A stretch of 64,000 nt of DNA, from NCBI RefSeq assembly GCF_037201965.1, contig NZ_CP147518.1:371001-435000 (forward strand). Direction: 5' to 3'. The position numbers and the translations under genes were made by a program. The notes under the pieces are model-generated. The model was not told the DNA's origin. It did not search any database and saw only the letters and a list, made by a program, of their open reading frames with translations. Every line of letters starts with the position of its first letter. The stretch's first letter is position 1. Below, in pieces: positions 49,508 to 59,078 of the stretch. Source of the stretch: Spirosoma sp. SC4-14 (lineage in GTDB: Bacteria; Bacteroidota; Bacteroidia; Cytophagales; Spirosomataceae).

Positions 49508-51724
49508 TTATTTCTGCGTTAGCTCCTGCGCATCGGGACCGATGTAGCGCTCGAAGAATTCGTAGATACGAAGCAGACGGTCGAGTCGCTGGCGAACATT
49601 TCCTGAACGGCTTAATTCGTGGGTAGCTCCCGGCATCCGTACATACTCGACCGGTCGTCCCAGAATTTTCAGGCTTTTATACATCATTTCACTCTGAATT
49701 GGTCCGGTGCGGAGGTCATTTTCGCCATGCTTGATCAGCAACGGTGTTTTGATGTTCTGAACAAAGGTATACGGCGAGTTGGCATCCAGCACCTCAGCGC
49801 CCGTATCCCAGGGAAATACAAAGTAGTTTGGAATGAGCCGCCATGCATTGCCTTCGCCCAAAAAGGTAGTTAGGTCATAAACACCACGCTGCGCAAAAGC
49901 GGCCTTAAACCGATTGTCGTGCCCAACAATCCAGGCCGTCAGATACCCAGCATACGAACCACCCGTAATAACCTGTCGGCTCGTATCGACCCAGGCTTCT
50001 TTAGCCGCAGCCGTAGCGGCAGCCAGCACATCTTCAGTTGGGCCGGTGCCCCAGTCTTTGATGTTGGCCCGCTGGAAAGCAAGGCCATACCCGCCCGATC
50101 CGCGTGGATTAGCGTAAACAATCCCATACCCCTGCGAGCACATATACTGGAATTCGTGCCACATCGATGCTTCGCCCGGTCCCCACATGGCTGTTGGGCC
50201 GCCATGCATGTTGAGCAATAACGGATATTTTTTCCCGGTTTCGGCAAACGACGGTTTCATGATCCAGTAATCGACCGTCTGGCCCAGTGAGTTTTTGTAG
50301 GTATATTTTTGCGGGAAACTAAGCTGCCGCTGAGCCACCCAGCCGTTATGATTACTCAGTTTGGTTTGGACTTTGGCGTCGCCATTTGTAACATAGAGTT
50401 CAGAAGGGTTAGCTACTTCTGTTTTCGCAAAAACGACCCGGTCGCCATTGACATCGAAGCCCGTTACTCCACTCTCAAAATTTGTCAACTGCGTAACCTG
50501 GCGCGAAGTAGGATCTAATTTGTAGAGTGGTACTCCTCCGTTTGACGATGCCGTGAAATAAATCGCGTATCCTCCGCCAGTTGGGTTTTTCTTGCCTTTG
50601 CCAGTTGATGCGGGCAGGGTTGTCCAGGTCAGGTTGCCAGCGGCCCGGTCGAACGTGACCAGTTGGATGTTTGAGGCTGTAGTTCCGTTCAGACTGGCCA
50701 GTCCGATCTGCGCAAAATTAACACCCTGCGAGGGGCTGGTCAGGAAAGCCAACTGTTTTCCATCGGGCGATACTTTAGGTGATCCGTAGCTTTTTCCGGC
50801 TTCGGCCAACACAACCATACGGTTTGCTGAACCATTGGCCGGAATAAAGACAATGGCATTGTCGGTTTCGCGGTCGGGATGTTTCAGCGAATCGCGGTCC
50901 GTAACGGCCAGTAGCCCTTGCCCACTGGGCAGCCAGTTTGCTGCCTGATAGGAGGCAAAGCCACGAGTTAGCGGTTTGGGCGTCGATCCTTCACTAACAT
51001 TGATCAGATAGAGATGTGTAAAGGTAAGTTCAGGTTCGGTTGTGGCTTCGCCCTGAAAGTTGAGCCGGGTTATAACTTTCGCTTTTTTATCGTCAACATC
51101 TTTGCTCAGGTAGGCCCGGATTTCGGCCAGCGATCCGTCGGGATTCGCTTTGATTTTTTTGTCTGGTTTGATGAAGTTATTGGTGGTAAAACCTGGTTTT
51201 TCGAGTGACCACAGCGGCCCGTTTTTAGTAGGGTTCAGAAGTGAGTCGGTTAGCATCTGCGCCATTGACACTCCTCCCGTAAAAGCTATCTGTTTTCCAT
51301 CGGGCGACCATATTGGGTTAGATGCACCGTAGGGACTGCTGGTAAGCTGCCAGGCTTCGCCACCACTGAGGGGCATAATGAAAATCTGACTTTTCCCTTT
51401 CACCGTCCGCACAAAAGCAAGGCGCTGGCCATCGGGCGACCAGGTTGCCTGCCGGGCCGATTCGGCTCCGTGTGTAAGGGCCTTAGGATCGCCCGGTGTA
51501 AGTCCGGTCAGATAAATGTGTGTTTTGTAGTCGTACTCGTCTTTTTGATCGGGATTTGGCTCAATAGAGGTTATGGTATAAATCGCCTGTTTGCCGTCGG
51601 GCGATAGCTCAATGCCACCAACCTGCTTAATTCGCATCAGGTCGGTTACAAGAACCTTTGTTTTCGTTTGAGCACAGACAACCTGCGCCGAAACGAGTAA
51701 AAGAAGGAAAATTCGTTTTAGCAT
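49508..51724 (-). CDS. Exported S9-family peptidase (prolyl oligopeptidase/acylaminoacyl type)
   Basis: A 738-residue protein with a signal peptide (LLLLVSAQVVCAQ). Residues 25-460 contain PD40 propeller repeats (WSPDGQRLAFVR, WSPDGKQIAFTG, VSPDGKQLAFLT). The C-terminal alpha/beta-hydrolase has S590 in GGSYAGY, D670 in HGENDLR and H702 in GATHELS. It would cleave short peptides in the periplasm. The terminator 51762-51793 isolates it from the DinB gene. Confidence 0.92.
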   Translation of the reverse strand: MLKRIFLLLLVSAQVVCAQTKTKVLVTDLMRIKQVGGIELSPDGKQAIYTITSIEPNPDQKDEYDYKTHIYLTGLTPGDPKALTHGAESARQATWSPDGQRLAFVRTVKGKSQIFIMPLSGGEAWQLTSSPYGASNPIWSPDGKQIAFTGGVSMAQMLTDSLLNPTKNGPLWSLEKPGFTTNNFIKPDKKIKANPDGSLAEIRAYLSKDVDDKKAKVITRLNFQGEATTEPELTFTHLYLINVSEGSTPKPLTRGFASYQAANWLPSGQGLLAVTDRDSLKHPDRETDNAIVFIPANGSANRMVVLAEAGKSYGSPKVSPDGKQLAFLTSPSQGVNFAQIGLASLNGTTASNIQLVTFDRAAGNLTWTTLPASTGKGKKNPTGGGYAIYFTASSNGGVPLYKLDPTSRQVTQLTNFESGVTGFDVNGDRVVFAKTEVANPSELYVTNGDAKVQTKLSNHNGWVAQRQLSFPQKYTYKNSLGQTVDYWIMKPSFAETGKKYPLLLNMHGGPTAMWGPGEASMWHEFQYMCSQGYGIVYANPRGSGGYGLAFQRANIKDWGTGPTEDVLAAATAAAKEAWVDTSRQVITGGSYAGYLTAWIVGHDNRFKAAFAQRGVYDLTTFLGEGNAWRLIPNYFVFPWDTGAEVLDANSPYTFVQNIKTPLLIKHGENDLRTGPIQSEMMYKSLKILGRPVEYVRMPGATHELSRSGNVRQRLDRLLRIYEFFERYIGPDAQELTQK

Positions 51725-51761
51725 AGCTGATTCGGGTAATTATTTGGCGAAAATACAAAAA

Positions 51762-51793
51762 AGGGGGTAGAGATTTGTCGCTCTCTACCCCCT
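51762..51793. terminator. Terminator between DinB and S9 peptidase genes
   Basis: AGGGGGTAGAGA (51762-51773) pairs exactly with TCTCTACCCCCT (51782-51793), eight-base loop, and the minus-strand side is followed by TTTTTTG. A strong terminator for the DinB gene. Confidence 0.9.
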
Positions 51794-51812
51794 CAGGAGA
51801 ATAATCTGCCAA

Positions 51813-52334
51813 CTAACCCAGCAGTGGGACATAACGTTCGCGAATGATGTTGGCGTGGTGCAGGGCGTGCCCGCCTACCACGTAACCAAGTGCCAGCGCC
51901 GATATAGTCTGATTGAAGCAAATACCATCGCGTAGTATCATTTCCCGGTCGAAGCTCTTAAAAAGACAAATACTTGCCTGACGGACAATGGCATATTCGT
52001 CGTACAGATCCGCTATGGCCCGGTGGTTGGCGTTGGCAAACTGGCCAAACAATTGTTCATCATAGCCGGGTAAGGCTGTTTTATCGTTCCGGGCGAAACG
52101 CATAGCCCGGTAGGTCATGATGCGTTCGTTGTCGATAACATGCTGAAGAATGTCTTTAACCGTCCATTTATCCGGTGCATATCGTAGTTCGCCCAGCGCT
52201 TCGGCGGTTTCGAGCGGAATCAGGCTTGCAAAGGTTGCTGTTTGCGAGAGGGCTTCGATGAGATCGATATTTTCGGCCAGATTGATGTAACGGTCGAAAA
52301 ACTGTGGCATTACCGGAATTTCGGACTTGGTCAT
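51813..52334 (-). CDS. DinB-family metalloprotein
   Basis: A 173-residue four-helix bundle. Three likely metal histidines are seen: H in DILQHVIDNERI (about 69) and the pair in GGHALHHANIIRER (about 157-161). WTVKDILQHVIDNE is the typical first motif. Members are bacillithiol- or mycothiol-type transferases or unknown. It is not closely related to the DinB-like protein at 30524-30970. Confidence 0.87.
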   Translation of the reverse strand: MTKSEIPVMPQFFDRYINLAENIDLIEALSQTATFASLIPLETAEALGELRYAPDKWTVKDILQHVIDNERIMTYRAMRFARNDKTALPGYDEQLFGQFANANHRAIADLYDEYAIVRQASICLFKSFDREMILRDGICFNQTISALALGYVVGGHALHHANIIRERYVPLLG

Positions 52335-52642
52335 AAGGTGGAGTGACTACATTGAATGTATAGCTTCACAAGTTTAGAAAACTATTGGTTCTGGTCTCTA
52401 AAATAGCTCAAATCTGTTGAAAGAACATTACTATAACTTTCATCTTCTGTTTGTCAGGCATCGCGGGTTAACCCGCTGAAACTAATTTTTTTGGGAAGTT
52501 TTGTTTGTTAGCTAAAATAGCTACTTAAGCTATGTCTGAGTTTTTGATTCTGAATGCACATCCAAGGGAAGCATTTGGGATGCTAGATTTGCGGTAGATC
52601 CTAACGATTTCCGTCTTAGATTGGCTGAACTTCTAAACCCTC
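52335..52642. other. 308-bp intergenic region
   Basis: It separates two divergent genes. A 14-bp perfect palindrome GCGGGTTAACCCGC lies at 52463-52476, followed by a T run (52486-52492), and could be an operator or small terminator. A 21-codon frame from about 52533 is probably chance. No other gene or RNA is visible. Confidence 0.45.
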
Positions 52643-53134
52643 ATGAAAAAACCACTCCTGGTCTTCGTATTCATTCTGCTTTATTGCACCACTTTTTTGG
52701 CACAGGCCCAAAAAGGCTCACTGACCGATATGGCTTTTCTGGAAGGCCATTGGCAGGGCACGTTCAACGGTGGTCCCATCGATGCGGTCTGGATTGCACC
52801 CGCAGGTGATAATTTAACCGGCTTCATTCGAATGATGAAGGACGACAAGGTTACGATGTACGAAATGCTGATTTTTGAGCAAACCGACAACGGTCCGGTA
52901 GCGCTGGTGAAGCACTTTAAGCCAGGTCTGATTGGGGTTGAGGAAAAAGATAAACAGGATCGTTACCGGTTCCTCGAAGCCCGAAAAAACTATGCCCTCT
53001 ATGAAAAAGAAGATGGCTCGATCCGAATCATTTATGAAAAAAAGCCGAACGGCCAGCTAGTCATTCAGCGGGGGCAACCCAAAGATTCACAATGGGCGTT
53101 CAGCGATCTGTTTGTATTTAAACCAGCACGCTGA
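52643..53134 (+). CDS. Exported DUF6265 protein
   Basis: A 163-residue protein with a signal peptide (MKKPLLVFVFILLYCTTFLAQA). The mature part has MAFLEGHWQGTFNGGPIDAVW and a lipocalin-like series of strands (MYEMLIFEQ, ALVKHFKPG), matching DUF6265. The family has no known activity to me. It shares a bidirectional palindrome with the convergent gene at 53181. Confidence 0.78.
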   Translation: MKKPLLVFVFILLYCTTFLAQAQKGSLTDMAFLEGHWQGTFNGGPIDAVWIAPAGDNLTGFIRMMKDDKVTMYEMLIFEQTDNGPVALVKHFKPGLIGVEEKDKQDRYRFLEARKNYALYEKEDGSIRIIYEKKPNGQLVIQRGQPKDSQWAFSDLFVFKPAR

Positions 53135-53141
53135 AACCAAA

Positions 53142-53180
53142 CCTAGACCTACAGGGTCTTTAAGACCTTGTAGGTCTAGG
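53142..53180. terminator. 39-bp palindrome between convergent genes
   Basis: The arms 53142-53160 and 53162-53180 pair fully apart from one G-T pair, around a single T. The words are CCTAGACCTACAGGGTCTT and its partner. It fills the space between the stop codons of two convergent genes. Confidence 0.85.
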
Positions 53181-53828
53181 CTATTCCCGCACAAACGAAT
53201 ACGTTTTGCCGGGTTCCAGCAACGGAAGCGGCCCTTCCAGATTTCCATCGACCAGCCGATATCCGACATGGTCAAAAAACACCTCAGCTATCCAGGGTTC
53301 AAATCGAAACTCGAAATAGTTGTGCTCCCCTTTATCGATGGTAAAGACTGAATAGCGATCGGGGCATAACTGAAACCGCAGCGAAATAGCTTCGGCCCCA
53401 GGTTCCGAAAAACGCGCCAGTCCTTCGGCGTTTGTTTCCTTTTGCTGAATGTCGGTTCCATTTTTTATGGCGCAGTCAACGTAATGAAGCAGTTGTTTGT
53501 TCGGATCTACGATTCGAATCATTAAACCATCGCCGGGCTCTTTCCGGCTGGTAACCAGGGCAAAGTCTTTGGGTGGCCGAGCAGCACTGTTCAGTAGTAG
53601 TTGATTCTCGTGAAATTTCCACGTACCTTTTCCGAAACGGTCAAGAGCGCCATAGGCAAAGAAAAACTCAAATGTAGAATCGGCATTTAGTTTAATTCCT
53701 GAGCCGACCTCACGTACGCCAGTAAGATAATATTCGCCAACCATAGGTTTCTGAGAAGATTGCGCGTGCAGTGGGAGGGCTAAACTATAAGCCACCAGAT
53801 AAGCGGTATATGCACGGGCAAATGTCAT
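53181..53828 (-). CDS. Hypothetical exported protein
   Basis: A 215-residue protein with a signal peptide (cleavage after PLHA). The mature N-terminus has a beta pattern, GEYYLTGVREVGSGIKLNAD and GKGTWKFHENQLLL, reminiscent of lipocalin-like carriers. A second part (about 110-215) is also strand-rich. I do not recognise the family. It is alone on its strand. Confidence 0.65.
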   Translation of the reverse strand: MTFARAYTAYLVAYSLALPLHAQSSQKPMVGEYYLTGVREVGSGIKLNADSTFEFFFAYGALDRFGKGTWKFHENQLLLNSAARPPKDFALVTSRKEPGDGLMIRIVDPNKQLLHYVDCAIKNGTDIQQKETNAEGLARFSEPGAEAISLRFQLCPDRYSVFTIDKGEHNYFEFRFEPWIAEVFFDHVGYRLVDGNLEGPLPLLEPGKTYSFVRE

Positions 53829-53975
53829 GTTTAATACATATTTCCAGACGAAATCTAGGCATTATCACAATCTGTTTGCTTACCGGTCAATCACACCATT
53901 TATTGAACGGAAAAGCACATTAGACGTATGCCCATTCTATCAGGAATCCAATGCTCTCAATAAAACGGCAACACA

Positions 53976-54425
53976 ATGACCTGGCAAATACGCAATATGC
54001 AGCCAGAATACCTCATGAGTTTACGACAGCTCTATCTGGATGCCCGACAGCATACATTTAACTGGCAGGATATATCGAAATTCAGACTCGATGATTTCGA
54101 TACAGCAACGAAAGATGAGGAAATTCTGGTGGCCGTTTCAGGAAATACGCCCATTGGTTTTGTGTCGTGGTGGGAGCCTGACAATTTTATTCATAACCTC
54201 TATGTCGATGCAGGCTATTATCGCCAGGGGATCGGGAAATCGCTACTAGAGCACTGCCTGACGAAAATCGGGCGACCAGCCGCCCTGAAATGCCTACAAC
54301 AAAACACGCCAGCCCTGCTGTTCTATCAATCGCAGGGCTGGCGTGTCCATTCGGCGGGCCAATCAGATGATGGCAACTATTTCCTGATGCTATTCCGTGA
54401 ACCTTCTGCTACTTTCCACTACTGA
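53976..54425 (+). CDS. GNAT-family N-acetyltransferase
   Basis: A 149-residue acetyltransferase. The acetyl-CoA motif A is seen as FIHNLYVDAGYYRQGIGKSL (72-91), with motif B around ALLFYQSQGWRVHS. The substrate is unknown. Its 3' end overlaps the convergent tricorn-like gene by 17 bp. Confidence 0.87.
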   Translation: MTWQIRNMQPEYLMSLRQLYLDARQHTFNWQDISKFRLDDFDTATKDEEILVAVSGNTPIGFVSWWEPDNFIHNLYVDAGYYRQGIGKSLLEHCLTKIGRPAALKCLQQNTPALLFYQSQGWRVHSAGQSDDGNYFLMLFREPSATFHY

Positions 54426-57400
54426 TTTTCGACGTTTTGGCGTTGTCTAACTCCTTCAGCAACTCAGCAACCGCCGTAGCTAGCTGCACATTTTTTTCGG
54501 TATAGCTTTCGCCCATAGGCCGGGTAACGGCAATATCGACTGGCCGTGGAGCCAATTCCATATTTTTGCCCGTATTGTCGGTAATTCGCGAGAAAGGCAA
54601 GCGCAGGTTAGATCCGTCAATGAGTTGCGCAGCCGAGGTATAAATAATCCAGCCAGCGGTAGGTTCGCCAACTACTTTACCAACCTTGAGCGTGCGATAC
54701 CCTTCCGTAAAATCTTCGGCATCGGAAAGCGAATGCTGATTCGTTACCAGAATCGTTGGCCGTTCCAGTGCCCGCTGCCCTAATTGTGTTCGGGCTGGTG
54801 CCGATGGCAGGCCGCGCGATGTCATGGTCATATAGCCTTTGCGCGTAAAGACATCGAGCGCATAGGCATTCACAAACCCACCATTGTTGTTTCGTACATC
54901 CACAATCACGCCTTCACGACTGTGATTATCTACGTCCAGATCAATGCTCAACTGCGCCAGCGAATTTGCCGACATATCGTACATATGCACATAGCCAAGT
55001 CGTCCACCGCTGGCTTTATCGACATACTGCCGCTGCTGCTCTACCCACTGTTTATAGAGCAACCCTTTTTCGGTCGCCAGATTCACCGGCCGAACAATTA
55101 CTTCGCGCGGGGTGCCATCGGCCGTTGATGCAATCGTCAGCGAAATGCGTCGATTAATCTGATTTTCGAGCAGTTGGTCGAGGTTAGTTGCATCCGTAAT
55201 TTTTGTGTCGTCAACGGCTAACAAATAATCACCAGGTTTGATCGTGCCCGCCAGCGCTGCCGGACTTAATGTCACTACCTCCGTAATTTTCAGTCGGCCC
55301 TTACTTTCATATTCGGCGCGATCGAAATGCAGACCAATTCGTCCTGTATTGGTCTGTGCAGAACCCGCCGGAGCCGAAATGCCGGAGTGTGATGCGTTCA
55401 GTTCACCAAGCATCAGGCTGATTAGTCGACGTAACTCGTCGGGGGTACGTGCACCGGCTGCCAGCGGCTCATACTCGGCCCGAACGGCTTTCCAGTCGGC
55501 ACCATGAAACGTGGAATCATAAAACCCTTTATGCTGAATATCCCATGCCTGGTGGAACACCTGAATTTTTTCGTCCCCGAAATCCACATCCATTTCAGCC
55601 GTTACATTGAGCGGTTTTGGTTCCCGTTTGTCTAGTGTTATCGACTGAATACGTCCCTGGTCCAGATAGTAAACTTCCTTGCCATCGGGTGAGAACTGCG
55701 CATTGTTTTTATTGCCGGGTGTAGAGGTTAATTGCCGGGCTACACTCTGGTCGCGGCCTAACTCATCGAGCGAATAAGTATATAGGTTTTGCTGACCAGC
55801 CACGGTTGCAATCAACAATAAAGTTTTGCCGTCTTTACTGATCGAATGGGCATCAACATCAACACCAACAGGCAGCAAACTCAACCGCTGGCGAATGTCG
55901 TCAAAGACAATTTTTGTAACACCGCCTTTGCTCAGCTTTGCCGTATCGCCCAATGCCCTGGCGGTTGTATCACGAGGAGTCGTTTTGGCAAGTGCGGGCG
56001 TTGTTGGAGCAGGCTTCAGCGTTTTTGGTACTTCTTCATTGAACAGATCGCGGAACTGATCTTCGCGGAATTTGGGCGAACGAGGCACCAGATCGACACG
56101 GGCAATCTGCGCCGTTTCGGTACGCTGGGTAGTGCCGAACAAAATGTACTTGCCATCGGGGCTCCAGCTTACATTTCCCCCAAAGGTATTGGCCAGAAAA
56201 CTTACGGGCTTACTCTCACCGCCAGCCGCCGGAATCACCGAAATATTACGGAACGTTTTAGTGCCATACGAGGCAAATGCAATCCACTTTCCATCGGGCG
56301 ACCAAACAACCGAGCCATTCGACCCAAATGGCGGACGACCCAGATATGCCTTTTTCAGGAGCCGGTCTTTTTTGGTCGCCACGTCCAGTACGTGCAGCTC
56401 CTGCCCATTCCGAACAAATGCCAGCGATTTTCCATCGGGCGAAAACACGGGTGAACCATCGTCCAGCGAACCATCGGTCAGGCGGGTTTCGTTGCGGGTA
56501 GTAAAATCGTAATGATATAGATGAGCTACGCCATCGCGTGTGGATACGTATACCAGTGCCCGACTGTTGGGGGACCAGACAGGCTGCGTTTCGTTTGCGG
56601 CACTATGGCTAATCCGCGTAGCATCGCCACCATCTTTAGTGGAAGCTGCAAAAACCTCACCGTGTGCCACAAACGCTACTTTTTTTCCATCGGGCGATAG
56701 TGCCAGTTCGCGAAACTGATTCGACTGTTTGATGTGTTCAACCGCCGGACTGGCGGCAACGCCCCGCAACCGAATTGATATAGGTACGGCCTGACGGCTG
56801 GTAACATCGTATTTCCAGATCTGAAAATCACGCTCAAATACGATTGTTTTACCGTCGTAGCCAATTGATGGCCATAGTACCCGACCGTTGGTAAAATTGG
56901 TTAGCATGACCGGTTTTCCGCCGAGTTGCAACGACCAGAGATTTTGCGCCTGCGCCCGGTCCGATATATAGTAGAGCGTTTTACCATCGGGTGCCCACAT
57001 TGGCCATAGCTCCTTTGCTCCACGTTCAGTCAATCGCTCATAGGCGGTTCCGGCTTTTTTTGCATCCAGATGATACAGCCAGATTTCAGTTTCGTCGAGA
57101 TGACTATGTCCTTTGCGCCACCACTGGCTCGATGCGATGCCCCGCGCCGAAAAGGCCAGTATTTTTCCATCGGGCGAAGGCATTCCATAAAACTCGTTGG
57201 CATAGCGGTCGGCCGTAACAGCCATTGGTGTGCCGCCTGTGATCGCAACGCGGTAGATGTCGTTCATGCCCGAAATGTCGTGGCTGGTCGACTGAAAATA
57301 GACCATCTTACCATCGGGCGACCAACCATTCAGTACTTCGGCACCATCGTCGTAGGTCAGTCGCTTAATAGCTCCCGTTTCGATAGTTAACAGATACACA

Positions 57401-57687
57401 TCGCCATTACCCGTCCGGGACGAAATAAAAGCCAGTTGTTTCCCATTGGGCGAGTAAAGCGGCCGTGATTCGTTGTCGGGGTGCGATACCAGTAGCCGGG
57501 CTTCTCCGCCAGTGGCGGGCACCGTCCAGATGTCGCCACCCGATACAAAAGCCACCTCCGAACCATCGGGCGACAAACTGGGTTCGGCAAAAGCAAATTT
57601 GGGAGTCGGTGCTGCCGATTGGGCCCAAAGAGACAGGGATGCCGTCAGGAAAAGGCCCAACAGCACCGTTGTTGTAGAAGTGCGCAT
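54409..57687 (-). CDS. Exported tricorn-like S41 protease
   Basis: From MRTSTTTVLLGLFL at 57687 the product has 1092 residues. A signal peptide precedes two PD40 propeller regions (about 30-330 and 335-690). A linker of low complexity (TPALAKTTPRDTTARALGD) is followed by a PDZ domain (GTIKPGDYLLAVDDTKITD) and the S41 domain (LGYVHMYDM, VDVRNNNGGFVNAYALDVF). The likely nucleophile is S988 in NQHSLSDAEDF. Tricorn proteases degrade peptides into short products; this one is probably periplasmic. The 31-codon upstream extension has no signal peptide and is rejected. Confidence 0.88.
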   Translation of the reverse strand: MRTSTTTVLLGLFLTASLSLWAQSAAPTPKFAFAEPSLSPDGSEVAFVSGGDIWTVPATGGEARLLVSHPDNESRPLYSPNGKQLAFISSRTGNGDVYLLTIETGAIKRLTYDDGAEVLNGWSPDGKMVYFQSTSHDISGMNDIYRVAITGGTPMAVTADRYANEFYGMPSPDGKILAFSARGIASSQWWRKGHSHLDETEIWLYHLDAKKAGTAYERLTERGAKELWPMWAPDGKTLYYISDRAQAQNLWSLQLGGKPVMLTNFTNGRVLWPSIGYDGKTIVFERDFQIWKYDVTSRQAVPISIRLRGVAASPAVEHIKQSNQFRELALSPDGKKVAFVAHGEVFAASTKDGGDATRISHSAANETQPVWSPNSRALVYVSTRDGVAHLYHYDFTTRNETRLTDGSLDDGSPVFSPDGKSLAFVRNGQELHVLDVATKKDRLLKKAYLGRPPFGSNGSVVWSPDGKWIAFASYGTKTFRNISVIPAAGGESKPVSFLANTFGGNVSWSPDGKYILFGTTQRTETAQIARVDLVPRSPKFREDQFRDLFNEEVPKTLKPAPTTPALAKTTPRDTTARALGDTAKLSKGGVTKIVFDDIRQRLSLLPVGVDVDAHSISKDGKTLLLIATVAGQQNLYTYSLDELGRDQSVARQLTSTPGNKNNAQFSPDGKEVYYLDQGRIQSITLDKREPKPLNVTAEMDVDFGDEKIQVFHQAWDIQHKGFYDSTFHGADWKAVRAEYEPLAAGARTPDELRRLISLMLGELNASHSGISAPAGSAQTNTGRIGLHFDRAEYESKGRLKITEVVTLSPAALAGTIKPGDYLLAVDDTKITDATNLDQLLENQINRRISLTIASTADGTPREVIVRPVNLATEKGLLYKQWVEQQRQYVDKASGGRLGYVHMYDMSANSLAQLSIDLDVDNHSREGVIVDVRNNNGGFVNAYALDVFTRKGYMTMTSRGLPSAPARTQLGQRALERPTILVTNQHSLSDAEDFTEGYRTLKVGKVVGEPTAGWIIYTSAAQLIDGSNLRLPFSRITDNTGKNMELAPRPVDIAVTRPMGESYTEKNVQLATAVAELLKELDNAKTSKISSGK

Positions 57688-57868
57688 GAACAGAGCTTCG
57701 TTAATTGCTACCTGAGGCCCAGCGGTAATTGCGGCCCAGAAAAGCACCTTAAAAATAAGACTACTTTGGCGGTATGGCAAATGGTTTATACGGCTTATCT
57801 GTCAAGAGCTATACGATTACAACGCTTTCCTGTTAGATAGGATCTATATTTTCAAATTCATCCACAGC

Positions 57869-58309
57869 ATGAGATCAGCGGGCCTTATCCTTCGGCTACT
57901 GGCAATCTACCTCCTATCGGCGAGTTGCCAGTGGATTTCGCCGAAAGAAAAATGCTTTTCCGAAAGTCAAACCGTATCCGATGCCTACGAATTGGCGGTT
58001 GGCCGCTGGCAACTCACGTCTATAAAATCGGGCTGGACAGGAAACATAACGCAACCAACCGAACCTGCTGAATTAATTATCGACAATGACCATATGGGAG
58101 TGGTTATGCAACAGGGTAAAGAAGTTATGCGATTCAATCTCGTTCTTACCAAAGTATACGAAAGCATACAGTTTACTGCAGCCGACAGAACAGCCAATCT
58201 GATTTATCTGCTCCCCCCACAGGGTAATTTCAGATCCTGCACCGACGAACTTGTTTTTGATGACACATACGTTGACGGCCCCGCCCTGATATATCAAAAA
58301 ATCAAGTAG
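57869..58309 (+). CDS. Hypothetical lipoprotein, lipocalin-like
   Basis: A 146-residue protein with a lipoprotein signal: LLAIYLLSASC, the lipobox LSAS-C placing the lipid on C20. The mature part (AVGRWQLTSIKSGW, AELIIDNDHMGVVM, LVFDDTYVDGPALIYQ) has the alternating-strand look of small lipocalin-like lipoproteins of Bacteroidota. Function unknown. Confidence 0.65.
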   Translation: MRSAGLILRLLAIYLLSASCQWISPKEKCFSESQTVSDAYELAVGRWQLTSIKSGWTGNITQPTEPAELIIDNDHMGVVMQQGKEVMRFNLVLTKVYESIQFTAADRTANLIYLLPPQGNFRSCTDELVFDDTYVDGPALIYQKIK

Positions 58310-58327
58310 TTTTTACCAGAAACAAAA

Positions 58328-58353
58328 AAGGCTTCGGGTCTCCCCAAAGCCTT
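58328..58353. terminator. Terminator between convergent genes
   Basis: AAGGCTTCGGG (58328-58338) pairs with CCCCAAAGCCTT (58343-58353) with one mismatch and is flanked by an A run on the left. It serves both the lipoprotein and the DUF1080 genes. Confidence 0.8.
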
Positions 58354-58375
58354 CTGACTGTTGATTATTTATTGC

Positions 58376-58972
58376 TTATAAGGTCTGTAGCTTCAGATTG
58401 CGCCAGCGGACTTTAATGCCGCCCCCGTCGTGAATTTGCAGGGCAATGGAACCATTGGCCGCTCCAATTTTTTCGTCGTGCATATCAACCATTGGCTGCC
58501 CGTTCAGGAACGTCTGCACATGGTCGCCCTCGACCCGGATGCGCATTTTGTTCCATTCTTCGGGCTTCAGAATGTTCTCTTTTTCGTCGGGAATCTGAAC
58601 CAGCCAGCCCCGGCCATATGATTCGTAGATACCACCCGTGTCGTGGTTGGGAGGAGCTACTTCTACCTGCCAGCCGCTTATTTTCGTTCCTTCAATCGTT
58701 GACCGGAAGAAAACTCCGCTGTTGCCATTGGCTTCCTGCTTGAACTCCAGCGTCAGGTCAAAGTTTTTATAGAATTTTTCGGTTGCCAGATAACCATATC
58801 CTTTGTCGGGGCCGCTTTCGCAAATCAGTTCGCCACCATCGACATACCATTTTTCGGTACCGTAGATTTTCCAGCCGGTAAGATCTTTTCCGTTAAAAAG
58901 CTTAATGGTTTTGGTAGGAGCCGTAAAAGCCAGTGTTGTTAACACCAGCCCAATGGCCAGCAGGTGTTTCAT
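58376..58972 (-). CDS. DUF1080 protein (3-keto-disaccharide hydrolase family)
   Basis: A 198-residue protein with a signal peptide (LLAIGLVLTTLAFTA). The concanavalin-like fold is marked by LFNGKDLTGWKIYG, FDLTLEFKQEANGNSGVFFR, GGIYESYGRGWL and LQIHDGGGIKVRWRNLKLQTL. Characterised relatives hydrolyse 3-keto-disaccharides, though many are uncharacterised. It is downstream of a lactonase gene on the same strand with about 106 bp between. Confidence 0.87.
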   Translation of the reverse strand: MKHLLAIGLVLTTLAFTAPTKTIKLFNGKDLTGWKIYGTEKWYVDGGELICESGPDKGYGYLATEKFYKNFDLTLEFKQEANGNSGVFFRSTIEGTKISGWQVEVAPPNHDTGGIYESYGRGWLVQIPDEKENILKPEEWNKMRIRVEGDHVQTFLNGQPMVDMHDEKIGAANGSIALQIHDGGGIKVRWRNLKLQTL

Positions 58973-59078
58973 TGAGTAATGGAATTTAGAGTGAATGAAT
59001 ACGTTACAGGCGCATTCGTGGTTAAAAATACATCAGGTCTGTCATTTCTTTCGCAATCAGATCAAAGATTACCTTTTA

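Noticed and set aside
54409-57687. Recurrent CCATCGGGCGA words through the tricorn-like gene, resembling a dispersed DNA repeat
   Set aside because: They encode the SPDG core of each PD40 propeller blade and follow from protein repetition. The same holds for the S9 peptidase gene.
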